A DNA stretch of 33,243 nt from assembly GCA_021777055.1 (NCBI GenBank), contig JAIQZO010000032.1, forward strand, positions 1-33,243, written 5' to 3'. Shown here piece after piece: positions 1-7,176 of the stretch. Under the pieces are notes generated by a model that had not been told where the DNA came from, did no database searches, and saw only the letters and a program-made list of their open reading frames with translations. The stretch is from Candidatus Anammoxibacter sp. (GTDB taxonomy: Bacteria > Planctomycetota > Brocadiia > Brocadiales > Anammoxibacteraceae). Positions within the stretch are counted from its first letter, which is position 1. Each line of letters starts with the position of its first letter. The translations under genes were made by a program, and so were the position numbers.

Positions 1-142
1 TGATCTTATCTTCAACTGTTTTATAGGCATTTGAAGCTTTTTGTTTAAGATCATCAAGAAAGCCGCTATATACGCTGTTTAACGTCATCATATAAGTAGC
101 AAAGATCAGGTATAAGGGGAATTTCCAATATTTATACATCAT
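1..142 (-). CDS. Partial secreted or membrane-anchored protein, N-terminus only
   Basis: An open frame on the minus strand starts at tandem ATG codons (142 and 139) and runs off the left edge, so only about 47 residues are visible. The N-terminus is MMYKYWKFPLYLIFATYMM, a basic start followed by a hydrophobic stretch that reads as a signal peptide or anchor, with a possible cleavage after VYS. The next visible residues, GFLDDLKQKASNAYKTVEDK, look like an amphipathic helix. No family is recognised. The gene is too short for a usual ORF call because it is truncated by the window edge. The start region overlaps an 11-bp tandem repeat that itself contains ATG-like triplets, so the exact start is uncertain. 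Confidence 0.45.
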   Translation of the reverse strand, partial: MMYKYWKFPLYLIFATYMMTLNSVYSGFLDDLKQKASNAYKTVEDKI

Positions 143-163
143 TTATACATCATTTATACATCC
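131..163. repeat. 11-bp tandem repeat, three copies
   Basis: TTTATACATCA occurs three times head to tail (131-141, 142-152, 153-163; the last base of the third copy differs). It covers the start codon and the region just upstream of the partial minus-strand secreted-protein gene, so a change in copy number would alter its leader or start. Confidence 0.8.
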
Positions 164-571
164 GATATGTCCTCATTGCAGGGTTCAATCAAAGGTATTG
201 CAAGAATTTATAAAGTGTTATCGGGTACTATGTTAAAAGAAATAACTTTGCATATTAACAATAGCGCTTTGTGATTGCAATAAAAATGTTAATGTTGACA
301 ATGTTTGGAAAAATTATGCAGAACCAAGCGAACCTAACCATGGCAGATATAGAGCAAACAGGCTTACCAAAGTAGGCTAACATGGTGTTTGCTCCAAATC
401 TGCCTAGTGAGCAGCCGCAAGAAAAGCCCTCACCAATCAGCAAATATCGTGTAATAAGCTATTCAAAGGAGCAGCCATGGGCTCACACCATATTTGCCTG
501 TAAGCTGTCCAATGAAAAAGCCTGTAAGTTTTGTCTTGCTTTTAACTATTCTATTGGTTTTAATATGTTCA
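164..571. other. Intergenic stretch with possible coding remnants
   Basis: No convincing gene is seen here. Two short open stretches on the plus strand look weakly protein-like: one ending near 379 that reads NVWKNYAEPSEPNHGRYR without a start codon, and an ATG ORF at 382-597 with no ribosome-binding site. They may be remnants of decayed genes. A TTGACA hexamer near 296 has no clear matching -10 box. Confidence 0.3.
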
Positions 572-595
572 CATTACATACATTTCAATACAATT
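572..595 (+). repeat. Dispersed TTACATACA/TTCAATACA repeat, copy 1
   Basis: CATTACATACATTTCAATAC followed by AATT lies 22 bp upstream of the parA start. It is one of six same-orientation copies in the first 7.2 kb. Its place directly before the partition operon makes it a candidate centromere-like or operator site. Confidence 0.65.
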
Positions 596-617
596 AATTA
601 CATATACAATAATTGCT

Positions 618-1247
618 ATGGAAGCATATACCAACATTTCTGTTACAGGTGACAAAGGCGGCGTAGGAAAGTCTACAATTGCCTGTCTTTTGGCTGAATG
701 GTTTAACTACCATAATCATAAAATTAAACTTGTTGATGCCGATCCAAACCAAACTACTAAAACCTGGCTGGAAAAATGTGAAGAGGCAGGCCGTGCTATT
801 AGTTTCCCGACCTCAAATATAACAATTGTTGATACTGCCGGGACAAGCGGCTCCAGTTTGATTAAGTATATTAAAGATTCTGATTTGATATTGGTGCCTT
901 TTCAGCCCCATGTCTCTGACCTTGAAATTGTAGTTGGCTGGTTTTTATCCTTAAATCAACTCTTGCAGGAAAAGGTCAAATTCATACCAAATAGATTATC
1001 AAACACAAAAGAACAAAGAGACGGCCTCGCGGAATTGCAAAATATAATCGACAATGAGGGCAGGGGAGAGCTTTTAAGCGGGTTATCAAACCGCCCAGCC
1101 GTTTATCCGCCGTTTCTGAATGGAAGTAAAATCAATTTCTTTAACAACAACTTAGACGAAAAAGTCAAAGATGAAACTACCCGACTTTTTACGTCTATAA
1201 CATCAAAAACAGGGGTAATGATAAATGAAACTGAAAGCTGCGAATAA
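618..1247 (+). CDS. parA: ParA-family partition ATPase
   Basis: A 209-residue ParA/MinD-type P-loop ATPase, which in this family drives plasmid segregation by ATP-dependent DNA binding together with a centromere-binding partner. The deviant Walker A motif GDKGGVGKST is at residues 11-20, the A' motif DADPNQ at 40-45 and the Walker B-like IVDTAG at 70-75. It is short, without an N-terminal HTH extension, so it belongs to the small type Ib-like ParA proteins that leave autoregulation to the partner. The ATG at 618 sits just after a dispersed repeat. The downstream gene overlaps its last 23 bases, which suggests translational coupling with the likely partner. Confidence 0.9.
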   Translation: MEAYTNISVTGDKGGVGKSTIACLLAEWFNYHNHKIKLVDADPNQTTKTWLEKCEEAGRAISFPTSNITIVDTAGTSGSSLIKYIKDSDLILVPFQPHVSDLEIVVGWFLSLNQLLQEKVKFIPNRLSNTKEQRDGLAELQNIIDNEGRGELLSGLSNRPAVYPPFLNGSKINFFNNNLDEKVKDETTRLFTSITSKTGVMINETESCE

Positions 1248-1623
1248 ACAGGCAAATAAGAATCTACAAAACAAAGATTCATCAGCACCTGCCGTAATGG
1301 AACCCAAACCGGTAAAAAGGAAGAACACGACACTTACCTTTCAAATCAATACAATTCTATACAATACAATACAAAACATTATAAGCTCACTGCATACATC
1401 ACAGGATTTTACCTATGTTTCTGCGTCAGATTTCATTAGAAAGGCCTTAAACGCTTATAAGGATGGCATGGAACTCACAGAGCTTGACGAAAAAGGGGAA
1501 AAGATCAATACAAGCCTTCGTGTTGATCAGAGCCTTAAAGATTTTTATTCAAATCTGCCTGATCGTATGCGATCAAAACTTATTGAGCGATCAATAAGGA
1601 CATACATTAAAAATAAGCAATAA
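1225..1623 (+). CDS. Putative partition partner or small DNA-binding protein
   Basis: This 132-residue basic protein starts inside the end of parA, with AGGGG at 1211-1215 as ribosome-binding site. Small ParA genes are usually followed by a ParB-like centromere-binding protein, often ribbon-helix-helix, and position and size fit that role. The N-terminal 35 residues are Lys/Asn/Pro-rich and probably disordered. The middle segment contains SASDFIRKALNAY, typical of the helices of ribbon-helix-helix or Arc-like folds, and a second similar segment SLRVDQSLKDFYSNLPDRM ends the protein. The assignment is inferred from context; no strong motif was recognised. A copy of the dispersed repeat lies inside its coding sequence (1346-1372). 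Confidence 0.6.
   Translation: MKLKAANKQANKNLQNKDSSAPAVMEPKPVKRKNTTLTFQINTILYNTIQNIISSLHTSQDFTYVSASDFIRKALNAYKDGMELTELDEKGEKINTSLRVDQSLKDFYSNLPDRMRSKLIERSIRTYIKNKQ
1346..1372 (+). repeat. Dispersed repeat, copy 2 (inside a gene)
   Basis: CAATACAATTCTATACAATA followed by CAATAC lies within the putative partition partner gene. It is the most divergent copy and lacks the TTACATACA half. Confidence 0.5.
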
Positions 1624-1746
1624 TCAGATAATCATCATTGTGGAAAATGCTAGACTCTACTGGTACGTGCAAAAAAATCCCTATAAAGTACCGAAATACT
1701 AAAATGAAGAAATGTCCGTTGCAAACCAAAAGCGAATATATAGTTG

Positions 1747-3348
1747 ATGAATTTATCTGGAAATGATGTGAACTCTAAAAACAATATTGTCAATATTCAG
1801 AATCAAGAAAATGAGGACGGCAATAGTTGCTCGACAGATGCGGTGGATGTTGCAAAAAATGTACTCGAACTTACGAACAATGAAGCCAAGAAATTCTTTT
1901 TAAAAGCAGAGAGTTACTGTAATTTCGAACTCCCACCTTATTTCAAGTTCGATCAAATTCTTGCTGATGTTGATAAGGTCTTAAGTGGTAAAAATTTGTC
2001 TGATTTACGAAAACACCCCCCAAGAGATTACAATGATTTAAATTATAAAATTATGAATAATAAAGATGGGCGTTATTCATGGCGGCCAATACAATTAATT
2101 CACCCAGCCTTGTATGTTTCTTTGATTCATAAAATTACAAACAAAGAAAATTGGAAAATAATTTGTGACCGCTACTGCGATCTTACCAAAAACCCAAAAA
2201 TTGAATGCATTAGTTTACCTCGCCTATCTTTTTCTGGAAATTCTGATAAGGCCGAACAAATTCACCATTGGTGGAATAAGGTTGAACAAAGATCAATTGA
2301 GCTTGCTCTTGATTTCGACCACCTAACACACACAGACATTACCGATTGCTATAGCTCCATATACACCCATTCCGTAGCTTGGGCACTACATGATAAAAGT
2401 TTTATGAAAGCTAAGGAGAACAGAACCAATCAAAATCTTATTGGGAATATTATAGATAACCATCTACAAGACATGGCACATGGACAGACAAATGGGATTC
2501 CACAAGGTTCAGCCCTTATGGATTTTATTGCAGAGATAGTGCTTGGCTATGCCGATATGCTTCTTACAAAACAAATAGAAGACAACGAAATTACAGATTA
2601 TAAAATTATTCGATATCGCGATGATTATCGTATATTTGTTAATAATCCCCGTGATGGAGAGAAGATTGTAAAGTATCTTACTGGGGTTATGATTGACTTG
2701 GGACTAAAGTTAAGCGCAGAAAAAACAACATCTACCAATGAAGTTGTAAAAGGTTCTATAAAAAGTGACAAGCTATTTTGGATGAAACAAAAACAAACTG
2801 AAAAAAGCCTACAAAAACACTTTTTGATTATACATGACCTGTCACGCACATATCCCAATTCCGGTAGTCTAGTTACCGGATTGGAAGACTATTACCATCG
2901 GCTTCTAAAGATCACAAAGCTTCATAACAGTACAATTCCTCTTATTAGCATAGCTGCAGATATCGCTTATAAAAATCCAAGAACCTATCCGTATATTGCA
3001 GCAATTATTAGTTTGTTACTCACTTCTATAAATCCAGAAAATCAAAAACTAATAATGGTTGATAAGATAAGAAAAAAATTCAGTAATATTCCAAATACTG
3101 GGCATTTAGAAGTCTGGTTGCAACGAGTTACGTTGGGGTTTAAAGAAAATTATGATTATGATGAACCTCTGTGCCAATTAGTCTCTGGGAAAACTGTTAA
3201 TATTTGGAACACAGAGTGGTTAAATCCTCAGCTACAAAGTATTATAGATGCAAACAAAATTGTCGATGAACAAAGTATTAATGTGCTTTCAACTATAATT
3301 TCAGTGCAAGAAGTTGACCTTTTTAAGTCAAGTTTTCTTTATTCCTAA
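1747..3348 (+). CDS. Reverse transcriptase, probable phage-defence (DRT/UG-type)
   Basis: A 533-residue RNA-directed DNA polymerase. Motif A is seen as TDITDCYSSIY (Asp197, Asp200), motif B as GQTNGIPQGS (246-255) and the catalytic motif C as YRDD (290-293) followed by YRIF. YRDD replaces the YADD of retrons and group II introns. There is no maturase or HNH endonuclease domain, and about 180 residues follow the palm. Known relatives with this layout belong to the unknown-group/Abi reverse transcriptases, several of which are defence-associated (DRT). The exact class cannot be set by eye. TTG at 1744 directly precedes the ATG chosen at 1747, and no clear ribosome-binding site is visible. The gene stands alone between the par genes and higBA, so a single-gene system or one with a flanking noncoding RNA is possible. 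Confidence 0.85.
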   Translation: MNLSGNDVNSKNNIVNIQNQENEDGNSCSTDAVDVAKNVLELTNNEAKKFFLKAESYCNFELPPYFKFDQILADVDKVLSGKNLSDLRKHPPRDYNDLNYKIMNNKDGRYSWRPIQLIHPALYVSLIHKITNKENWKIICDRYCDLTKNPKIECISLPRLSFSGNSDKAEQIHHWWNKVEQRSIELALDFDHLTHTDITDCYSSIYTHSVAWALHDKSFMKAKENRTNQNLIGNIIDNHLQDMAHGQTNGIPQGSALMDFIAEIVLGYADMLLTKQIEDNEITDYKIIRYRDDYRIFVNNPRDGEKIVKYLTGVMIDLGLKLSAEKTTSTNEVVKGSIKSDKLFWMKQKQTEKSLQKHFLIIHDLSRTYPNSGSLVTGLEDYYHRLLKITKLHNSTIPLISIAADIAYKNPRTYPYIAAIISLLLTSINPENQKLIMVDKIRKKFSNIPNTGHLEVWLQRVTLGFKENYDYDEPLCQLVSGKTVNIWNTEWLNPQLQSIIDANKIVDEQSINVLSTIISVQEVDLFKSSFLYS

Positions 3349-3424
3349 TAGAAAATTATAAACGTGCGCTTTTGGCTATAAGGAGAACGCCTTACTTTCC
3401 ATAAGATACATTATCACACAATCA

Positions 3425-3457
3425 CATTACATACAATTCAATACAATATCATACATT
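3425..3457 (+). repeat. Dispersed repeat, copy 3
   Basis: CATTACATACAATTCAATAC continues with AATATCATACATT between the convergent reverse transcriptase and higA genes. It is followed by a C-tract motif CCCCTACTCCGC (ending at 3477) that also follows copy 4 and recurs near other gene ends. Confidence 0.7.
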
Positions 3458-3487
3458 AAATGCCCCCCCTACTCCGCATAAAAGATA

Positions 3488-3796
3488 TCAGGCATGTGCA
3501 ATCTCAAAGGGTTGAATAACCTTCTCAAACTCCGCAAGCTTTTCTCGTTTGGCCGTTCTCAGCTCATAATCCTTTTGCAGGTTTAACCAAAACCCAGCAC
3601 TCATATTAAAATACAGGCCAAAACGTAACGCCATGTCAGCCGTTATTGCCCGCTTCCCATCAATAATTTTTTTGATAGCTGTGCGGTCAACACCAATTGC
3701 TCTGGCAAATGTTCCCGGTTTAATTCCTAAATCTTCAAGAAAATCTTCCTTCAACATTACACCAGGATGTTCTATTTCAATAAATTTCTTAGACAT
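3488..3796 (-). CDS. higA: HigA-family antitoxin
   Basis: A 102-residue XRE-type helix-turn-helix protein of the HigA/VapI antitoxin family. The opening HPGVMLKEDFLEDLGI is the family signature (usually HPGExL.E.LxxLG.). It is followed by the HTH around residues 26-60 (GTFARAIGVDRTAIKKIIDG) and the NMSAGFWLNLQKDYEL segment typical of HigA. It neutralises the HigB RNase by direct binding and represses its own operon. It is the second gene, 15 bp after higB, which is the reversed toxin-first order characteristic of higBA. Confidence 0.92.
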   Translation of the reverse strand: MSKKFIEIEHPGVMLKEDFLEDLGIKPGTFARAIGVDRTAIKKIIDGKRAITADMALRFGLYFNMSAGFWLNLQKDYELRTAKREKLAEFEKVIQPFEIAHA

Positions 3797-3811
3797 CTTA
3801 CCTTCTCCTAT

Positions 3812-4093
3812 CTAGTGATAATCAACCAACTGTACTTCGTGGGCTTCATTATCTAGCCATTTAAAAATAATCCTCCACTGCGTGTTTACCCATATGGCGT
3901 AAAATTCTTGCAAGTCTCCTTCTTTCTTTTCGAGTTTGTTAGAAGGGGGAACCTGTAAATCCTCAATCCGCTTCGCGGCATCAATATACCGCAGGCGGCG
4001 AAGCACTTTTTTTTGTAGCCTGGCATCAAGTCTTTTGACTAGCTCTCCATTAAATATTTGCTCGGTTCTTTTATCTGCAAAACTCTTAACCAT
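3812..4093 (-). CDS. higB: HigB-family toxin (RelE/ParE superfamily mRNA interferase)
   Basis: A 93-residue plasmid-type HigB toxin, a ribosome-dependent mRNA endonuclease of the RelE fold. Family features seen are the opening VKSFADKRTEQIFNGE, the central LRRLRYIDAA and LQVPPSN (contacts near the active site), and the C-terminal YAIWVNTQWRIIFKW and VQLVDYH. The start ATG at 4093 lies 7-12 bp after a good promoter whose dyad would serve as the HigA/HigBA operator. The length is exactly that of the family, so it appears intact. Confidence 0.92.
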   Translation of the reverse strand: MVKSFADKRTEQIFNGELVKRLDARLQKKVLRRLRYIDAAKRIEDLQVPPSNKLEKKEGDLQEFYAIWVNTQWRIIFKWLDNEAHEVQLVDYH

Positions 4094-4099
4094 AAATGT

Positions 4100-4140
4100 A
4101 GTTTATCGCACTACTTTTATACTGTCAATAGAAAAGTAGT
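4100..4140 (-). promoter_or_regulatory. higBA promoter and operator
   Basis: On the minus strand TTGACA (plus 4123-4128) and TAAACT (plus 4100-4105) are separated by 17 bp. A dyad ACTACTTTT...AAAAGTAGT (4110-4118 and 4132-4140) brackets the -35 box, which fits autorepression by HigA. Confidence 0.7.
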
Positions 4141-4192
4141 GTGTCAGACAACAATTTCATAAATATCAGCCTTTAATATTATCACACAATTA

Positions 4193-4223
4193 CATTACAT
4201 ACATTTCAATACGATACAATACA
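4193..4223 (+). repeat. Dispersed repeat, copy 4
   Basis: CATTACATACATTTCAATAC continues with GATACAATACA just before CCCCTACTCCGC (4224-4235), between higB and ardA. The arrangement is the same as at copy 3. Confidence 0.7.
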
Positions 4224-4463
4224 CCCCTACTCCGCTTTTGTTGCTCACGTCCCTTTATGGGATTTCCCCCTATTTAGGTTTTGCTTGGGGCTTTGCCCCC
4301 GGCGCACTTCATAAAAAATAGATCAAACAGATTCCTGCTTTGCCGTCACTCAGCTAGGAAAGACAAGAATCTTTCGCCGATTTTTCATTCCGTTTGCACC
4401 CCCATCCTCAGCCGGAAGCAGGGTTGCATGTGCAACCCACTATTAATTGGAAAGGTAAGATCA
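4224..4463 (+). promoter_or_regulatory. Structured leader region upstream of ardA
   Basis: About 240 bp without a gene. It holds a GGGGC-TTT-GCCCC hairpin (4287-4299) and a perfect 8-bp inverted repeat GGGTTGCA-TG-TGCAACCC (4421-4438) ending 25 bp before the ardA start. Such structured leaders occur upstream of anti-restriction genes, where folded single-stranded DNA can act as an early promoter in a recipient; whether this one does so is inference. An ORF-like extension of ardA upstream to 4281 is judged not coding because the true N-terminus begins at 4464. Confidence 0.4.
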
Positions 4464-4970
4464 ATGACACAGTTATACGCTCAACCATATGACATTTCAG
4501 CTAATGGATTCTTTTTTAAGTCAACAGAGGAATACAAAGAAAAAGCTTCAAAACTTCACAACGATTATGGCCAGCCGGTCGAGGAATTTGAAATTCAGTT
4601 TATTGATGGAGAAGACATAGATTGTGAGCTTTTCAAGGCTTTAAGTATTCATCAGGGTAGTTTACACCATTTTTTCGATGCAATCGAGGAATGGGAAGAT
4701 TATCAGAAAGTGAATGTAATCATTGCTGTTGGTGATGCCGGATATGACTTTGACTTTGATAATAATACCCCAGATGATTTTGATGTTTTTGTATATGAAA
4801 TGGACAGCATGAAAGACCTTGCTGAGTATTTTGTAGATGAAGGCTATTTTGGAGAAATCCCGGAAAACTTAAGATTTTATATTGACTATGAAGCCATTGC
4901 GCGAGATTTAGCAATTGATTATGGCGATATTACTATCGCAGGAACTCATTATATATATAATTGCGCTTAG
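4464..4970 (+). CDS. ardA: Anti-restriction protein ArdA
   Basis: A 168-residue, strongly acidic protein of the ArdA family. ArdA dimers mimic bent B-form DNA and block type I restriction-modification enzymes, protecting incoming plasmid DNA. Seen here are the family start MTQLYAQPYDISANGFFF, the segment EEFEIQFIDGEDIDCELF and the C-terminal DYEAIARDLAIDYG, together with the high Asp/Glu content and the usual family length of about 165-170 residues. The ATG at 4464 is preferred over upstream in-frame codons because it matches the family N-terminus and has GGAAAGG at 4449-4455. It is a typical gene of the early-entering region of conjugative plasmids. Confidence 0.93.
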   Translation: MTQLYAQPYDISANGFFFKSTEEYKEKASKLHNDYGQPVEEFEIQFIDGEDIDCELFKALSIHQGSLHHFFDAIEEWEDYQKVNVIIAVGDAGYDFDFDNNTPDDFDVFVYEMDSMKDLAEYFVDEGYFGEIPENLRFYIDYEAIARDLAIDYGDITIAGTHYIYNCA

Positions 4971-5039
4971 AAAGAGCGGAATTTTGACAAATACAGTCCA
5001 ATGGGAGCTTGGACACCTTATATGGTTGTGCCAAGCCCC

Positions 5040-5315
5040 CTACTCTGCCTCAAATTCGTTATCATGAGCAATAATACGAAGCAATGCCTGGGCTGGACCT
5101 TGAGGAACCCACTTCCCCTGCTCCCATTGCCTAAGCGTTGCTAAAGGAATTGAGAAAGATTCAGAGAACTCTTTTTGGGTCATGTTGGTATTCTTACGGA
5201 TTTCCGCGACATCCACAGCCACATACTGGCGCACATATGCACCGGTCTTTCGACCGCGCTTCCAGGCTAAAGCTTCTTTGGCTCCTTTTTTTATGGATTC
5301 AAAATACTCACTCAT
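5040..5315 (-). CDS. XRE/NadS-like HTH regulator, probable orphan antitoxin
   Basis: A 91-residue protein with a C-terminal helix-turn-helix (about residues 36-70, MTQKEFSESFSIPLATLRQW). The layout resembles HigA2/NadS-type antitoxins, which follow a RelE/HigB-like toxin gene. No toxin gene is found upstream: only 96 bp separate its start from the next minus-strand gene. It is therefore an orphan antitoxin or a solitary regulator. The ATG at 5315 is chosen because AAGGT lies at normal distance before it and the N-terminus MSEYFESIKKGAKEAL fits relatives; an upstream in-frame start at 5354 looks spurious. The stop lies in a CCCCCTACTCTGC motif (5036-5048). Confidence 0.8.
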   Translation of the reverse strand: MSEYFESIKKGAKEALAWKRGRKTGAYVRQYVAVDVAEIRKNTNMTQKEFSESFSIPLATLRQWEQGKWVPQGPAQALLRIIAHDNEFEAE

Positions 5316-5357
5316 TTTTATATACCTTGCTGAAAACAGTTTTTGCCAAACCATCTA

Positions 5358-5380
5358 CATTCAATACAATTCAATACATT
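5358..5380 (+). repeat. Dispersed repeat, copy 5
   Basis: CATTCAATACAATTCAATAC then ATT, between two minus-strand genes. It is followed by a small dyad TACATGTA (5380-5387). Confidence 0.6.
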
Positions 5381-5411
5381 TACATGTATTGCAATGCAAC
5401 TCCCCCCTGCC

Positions 5412-5996
5412 TTATCCGAACAACTTTTTGAAAAACCCCCTACTCCGCTCCTCTTGCAAGGTATTCTTAAGCGCCTTATTTTGACGCAATATCTTTTCTT
5501 CGCGCTGTTCACGGTCTTTTTCCGCTTTTTCCTGATTGGCCAGACGCGCTTCGAGGGCCTTAATGGCTTTTTCCCACTCCCCTGCCCCGCTACTTCTATT
5601 ATCAAGTAATAATGTGATTCGCTTGGTTTGCTCTTTTTGGTCTTCAAAATCCTCACGAATTTCTTCTTTTTCACGTTCTAAACGTTCAATTGCCCTATCT
5701 TTTTCCGCTATTAGCTTATCCCGTTCGGCTAACACTAAATCTAACACCTCCTTACCCCTATCCTTATGGTGTAATCCACTGCCGCTAACGGGGTTAGTTT
5801 CTGACAAAGATTTACTGTCAGCTTCCATGTTAGTGTTAGTCTTTTTAGGGTACACTCTAAACAACTCAGCAGGGTCGATTTCATAAACACCACTTTCATT
5901 TTTAAACGCTGAAAGCCTCCCTTTCTTTATAGCTGCAGACAATGATGGTTTGGAAATTCCTGCCTCTTTTGCAGCGCGTCCTAATGTTAGTTTCAT
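5412..5996 (-). CDS. HTH and coiled-coil plasmid protein, possible replication accessory
   Basis: A 194-residue protein. Residues 1-50 form a MerR-like or excisionase-like helix-turn-helix: MKLTLGRAAKEAGISKPSLS, then AIKKGRLSAFKNESGVYEID and a PAELFRVYP tail. Residues 80-180 are rich in Glu, Lys, Arg and Gln with heptad-like spacing and read as a long coiled coil. Proteins of this form are common on proteobacterial plasmids beside replication genes; their function is not established to my knowledge. It lies 90-170 bp from a cluster of DnaA boxes. The C-terminal GFFKKLFG may be an amphipathic peptide. Transcription runs away from that cluster. Confidence 0.65.
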   Translation of the reverse strand: MKLTLGRAAKEAGISKPSLSAAIKKGRLSAFKNESGVYEIDPAELFRVYPKKTNTNMEADSKSLSETNPVSGSGLHHKDRGKEVLDLVLAERDKLIAEKDRAIERLEREKEEIREDFEDQKEQTKRITLLLDNRSSGAGEWEKAIKALEARLANQEKAEKDREQREEKILRQNKALKNTLQEERSRGFFKKLFG

Positions 5997-6082
5997 GGGG
6001 TTAGCCTTTGTCTCTTTGAACGGTTAGCTGACGATGTTAGTTACAAAATAAGCTTTTGACAACAGTATAAGCTTACGGTATT

Positions 6083-6128
6083 AGTGGATAAGGTTGTGAA
6101 CAGTTATTCACAGATTCGCTTATACACA
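6083..6128. promoter_or_regulatory. Cluster of DnaA boxes, possible second origin element
   Basis: Two perfect DnaA boxes of the form TTATNCACA (6104-6112 TTATTCACA and 6120-6128 TTATACACA) and one inverted near-match (6083-6091, TTATCCACT on the minus strand) lie within 46 bp. They sit between the HTH/coiled-coil gene and the plus-strand HTH gene at 6355, about 2.5 kb from the iterons. Confidence 0.55.
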
Positions 6129-6249
6129 TACTAACAGTGAGTTTGACAGATGACTAGAATCACAACGTAATTATCCCCACGGCTTTACAGTCTGCAAGGC
6201 CAAACTTAACCAACCAAACAGGAGAAGCTTCCAGCTTTAAACCAGACAT

Positions 6250-6281
6250 AAAAAAACCGCTGCTTGAACAACGGTTTTTTA
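6250..6281. terminator. Bidirectional Rho-independent terminator
   Basis: AAAAAACCGCTG and CAACGGTTTTTT pair into a 12-bp stem with one mismatch around the loop CTTGAA. The A-tract and T-tract would let it work in both directions. Confidence 0.7.
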
Positions 6282-6354
6282 AATTGAAGGGCGCAACCAC
6301 CCAAATCCAACTTTTAAATGGTAGCGCTCTTCCGAATCGGATGCAAGTCAATAT

Positions 6355-6957
6355 ATGATTCTGCAAAGGATTTTTGCACCCTTATTCACAAGGTTTTTTG
6401 CCGATGCTTATAAACGCATGTACCATATATCAAATAGTGTATTGCCGAGTAGGGCAGGGAGCCGCAACTTCGGTTTTGTCCCTCAATCAAGAGCAAAAGC
6501 AATAGAGCCGGAAGATAACGGCACTTTCATCTTGCCGATGAAACAATGCTTCATGAAAAACCGCCGGATCATGGACAGCACCGCAAGAATGGTTTCCTTA
6601 CTTGCAGGTTGGGCAGGGCAGGGGATAGCCATAGAAACCACACAAGGAATTATCGCCAAGCACATAGGTAAATCCGTGCGCCAGGTGCAAAGAATGCTTC
6701 TGGATGCCTGGCGGGAAGGGTACTTAACCTATTCCTACACCAAGGACAGAATAGGGCTGATTACCGGCATAAAGATTTTTCTTAGATTTCCGCGCATATT
6801 AAAAGAAAAATCCGTGAAAACCCGCAGAAAACCAGCCACGACATTTACGTCCGACACTAATAGAAATATATATATAAATAAGAAAAAAGATGATGGGGTA
6901 GGGGATAGATTAAGGCGGATGGCACAAAATATGGGGCTTGAATATCAGTTTGAATGA
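6355..6957 (+). CDS. HTH protein, probable plasmid replication or regulation
   Basis: A 200-residue protein whose middle (about residues 60-140) is a winged-helix/HTH-like domain. MKQCFMKNRRIMDSTARMVS is followed by LLAGWAGQGIAIETTQGIIA and KHIGKSVRQVQRMLLDAWRE, in which KSVRQVQRML reads as the recognition helix. The segment DRIGLITGIKIFL follows. Similar proteins occur on alphaproteobacterial plasmids near replication genes and recall the DNA-binding halves of O/RepA-type initiators, but function is unproven. The start is uncertain: ATG 6355 has no ribosome-binding site, and 6418 or 6538 could be used instead. It is divergent from the gene at 5412, with the DnaA boxes between them. Confidence 0.6.
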   Translation: MILQRIFAPLFTRFFADAYKRMYHISNSVLPSRAGSRNFGFVPQSRAKAIEPEDNGTFILPMKQCFMKNRRIMDSTARMVSLLAGWAGQGIAIETTQGIIAKHIGKSVRQVQRMLLDAWREGYLTYSYTKDRIGLITGIKIFLRFPRILKEKSVKTRRKPATTFTSDTNRNIYINKKKDDGVGDRLRRMAQNMGLEYQFE

Positions 6958-7033
6958 TAAAAAACAAATCTTTGCGCCTATAATTTCCTTTTTTTTGCTT
7001 ACCAAGGGGTAAGAACAGGAGAGGTATGAGCTC

Positions 7034-7060
7034 AAAGCGGTTAGTTTACCGCTTTAGTTT
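7034..7060 (+). terminator. Stem-loop terminator candidate
   Basis: AAAGCGGT (7034-7041) pairs with ACCGCTTT (7048-7055) and is followed by a T-rich tract, 77 bp after the HTH gene at 6355. A GAGTAGGGGGG motif (7081-7091) follows, the reverse complement of the C-tract seen at 3463 and 4224. Confidence 0.5.
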
Positions 7061-7141
7061 TAGGATTTTAAAAAAGGTAGAGTAGGGGGGATAATTTATT
7101 TTAAGAACTTTCTTCTCACAATCTTTATTCAATATATTTAT

Positions 7142-7166
7142 ATTACATACAATTCAATACATTACA
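7142..7166 (+). repeat. Dispersed repeat, copy 6
   Basis: ATTACATACAATTCAATACA then TTACA, 11 bp beyond the 3' end of the repB gene. Confidence 0.65.
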
Positions 7167-7176
7167 CTTAAATACC

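Noticed and set aside
382..597. 71-aa plus-strand ORF before parA
   Set aside because: No ribosome-binding site, it runs into the dispersed repeat, and its composition is ambiguous; kept only as a possible remnant in the intergenic note.
1704..1766. 20-aa ORF overlapping the reverse transcriptase start
   Set aside because: No ribosome-binding site and no recognisable features; probably chance.
4281..4463. N-terminal extension of ArdA by 61 residues
   Set aside because: The family N-terminus MTQLYAQPYD begins at 4464 with a ribosome-binding site, and the upstream part contains hairpins and no similarity.
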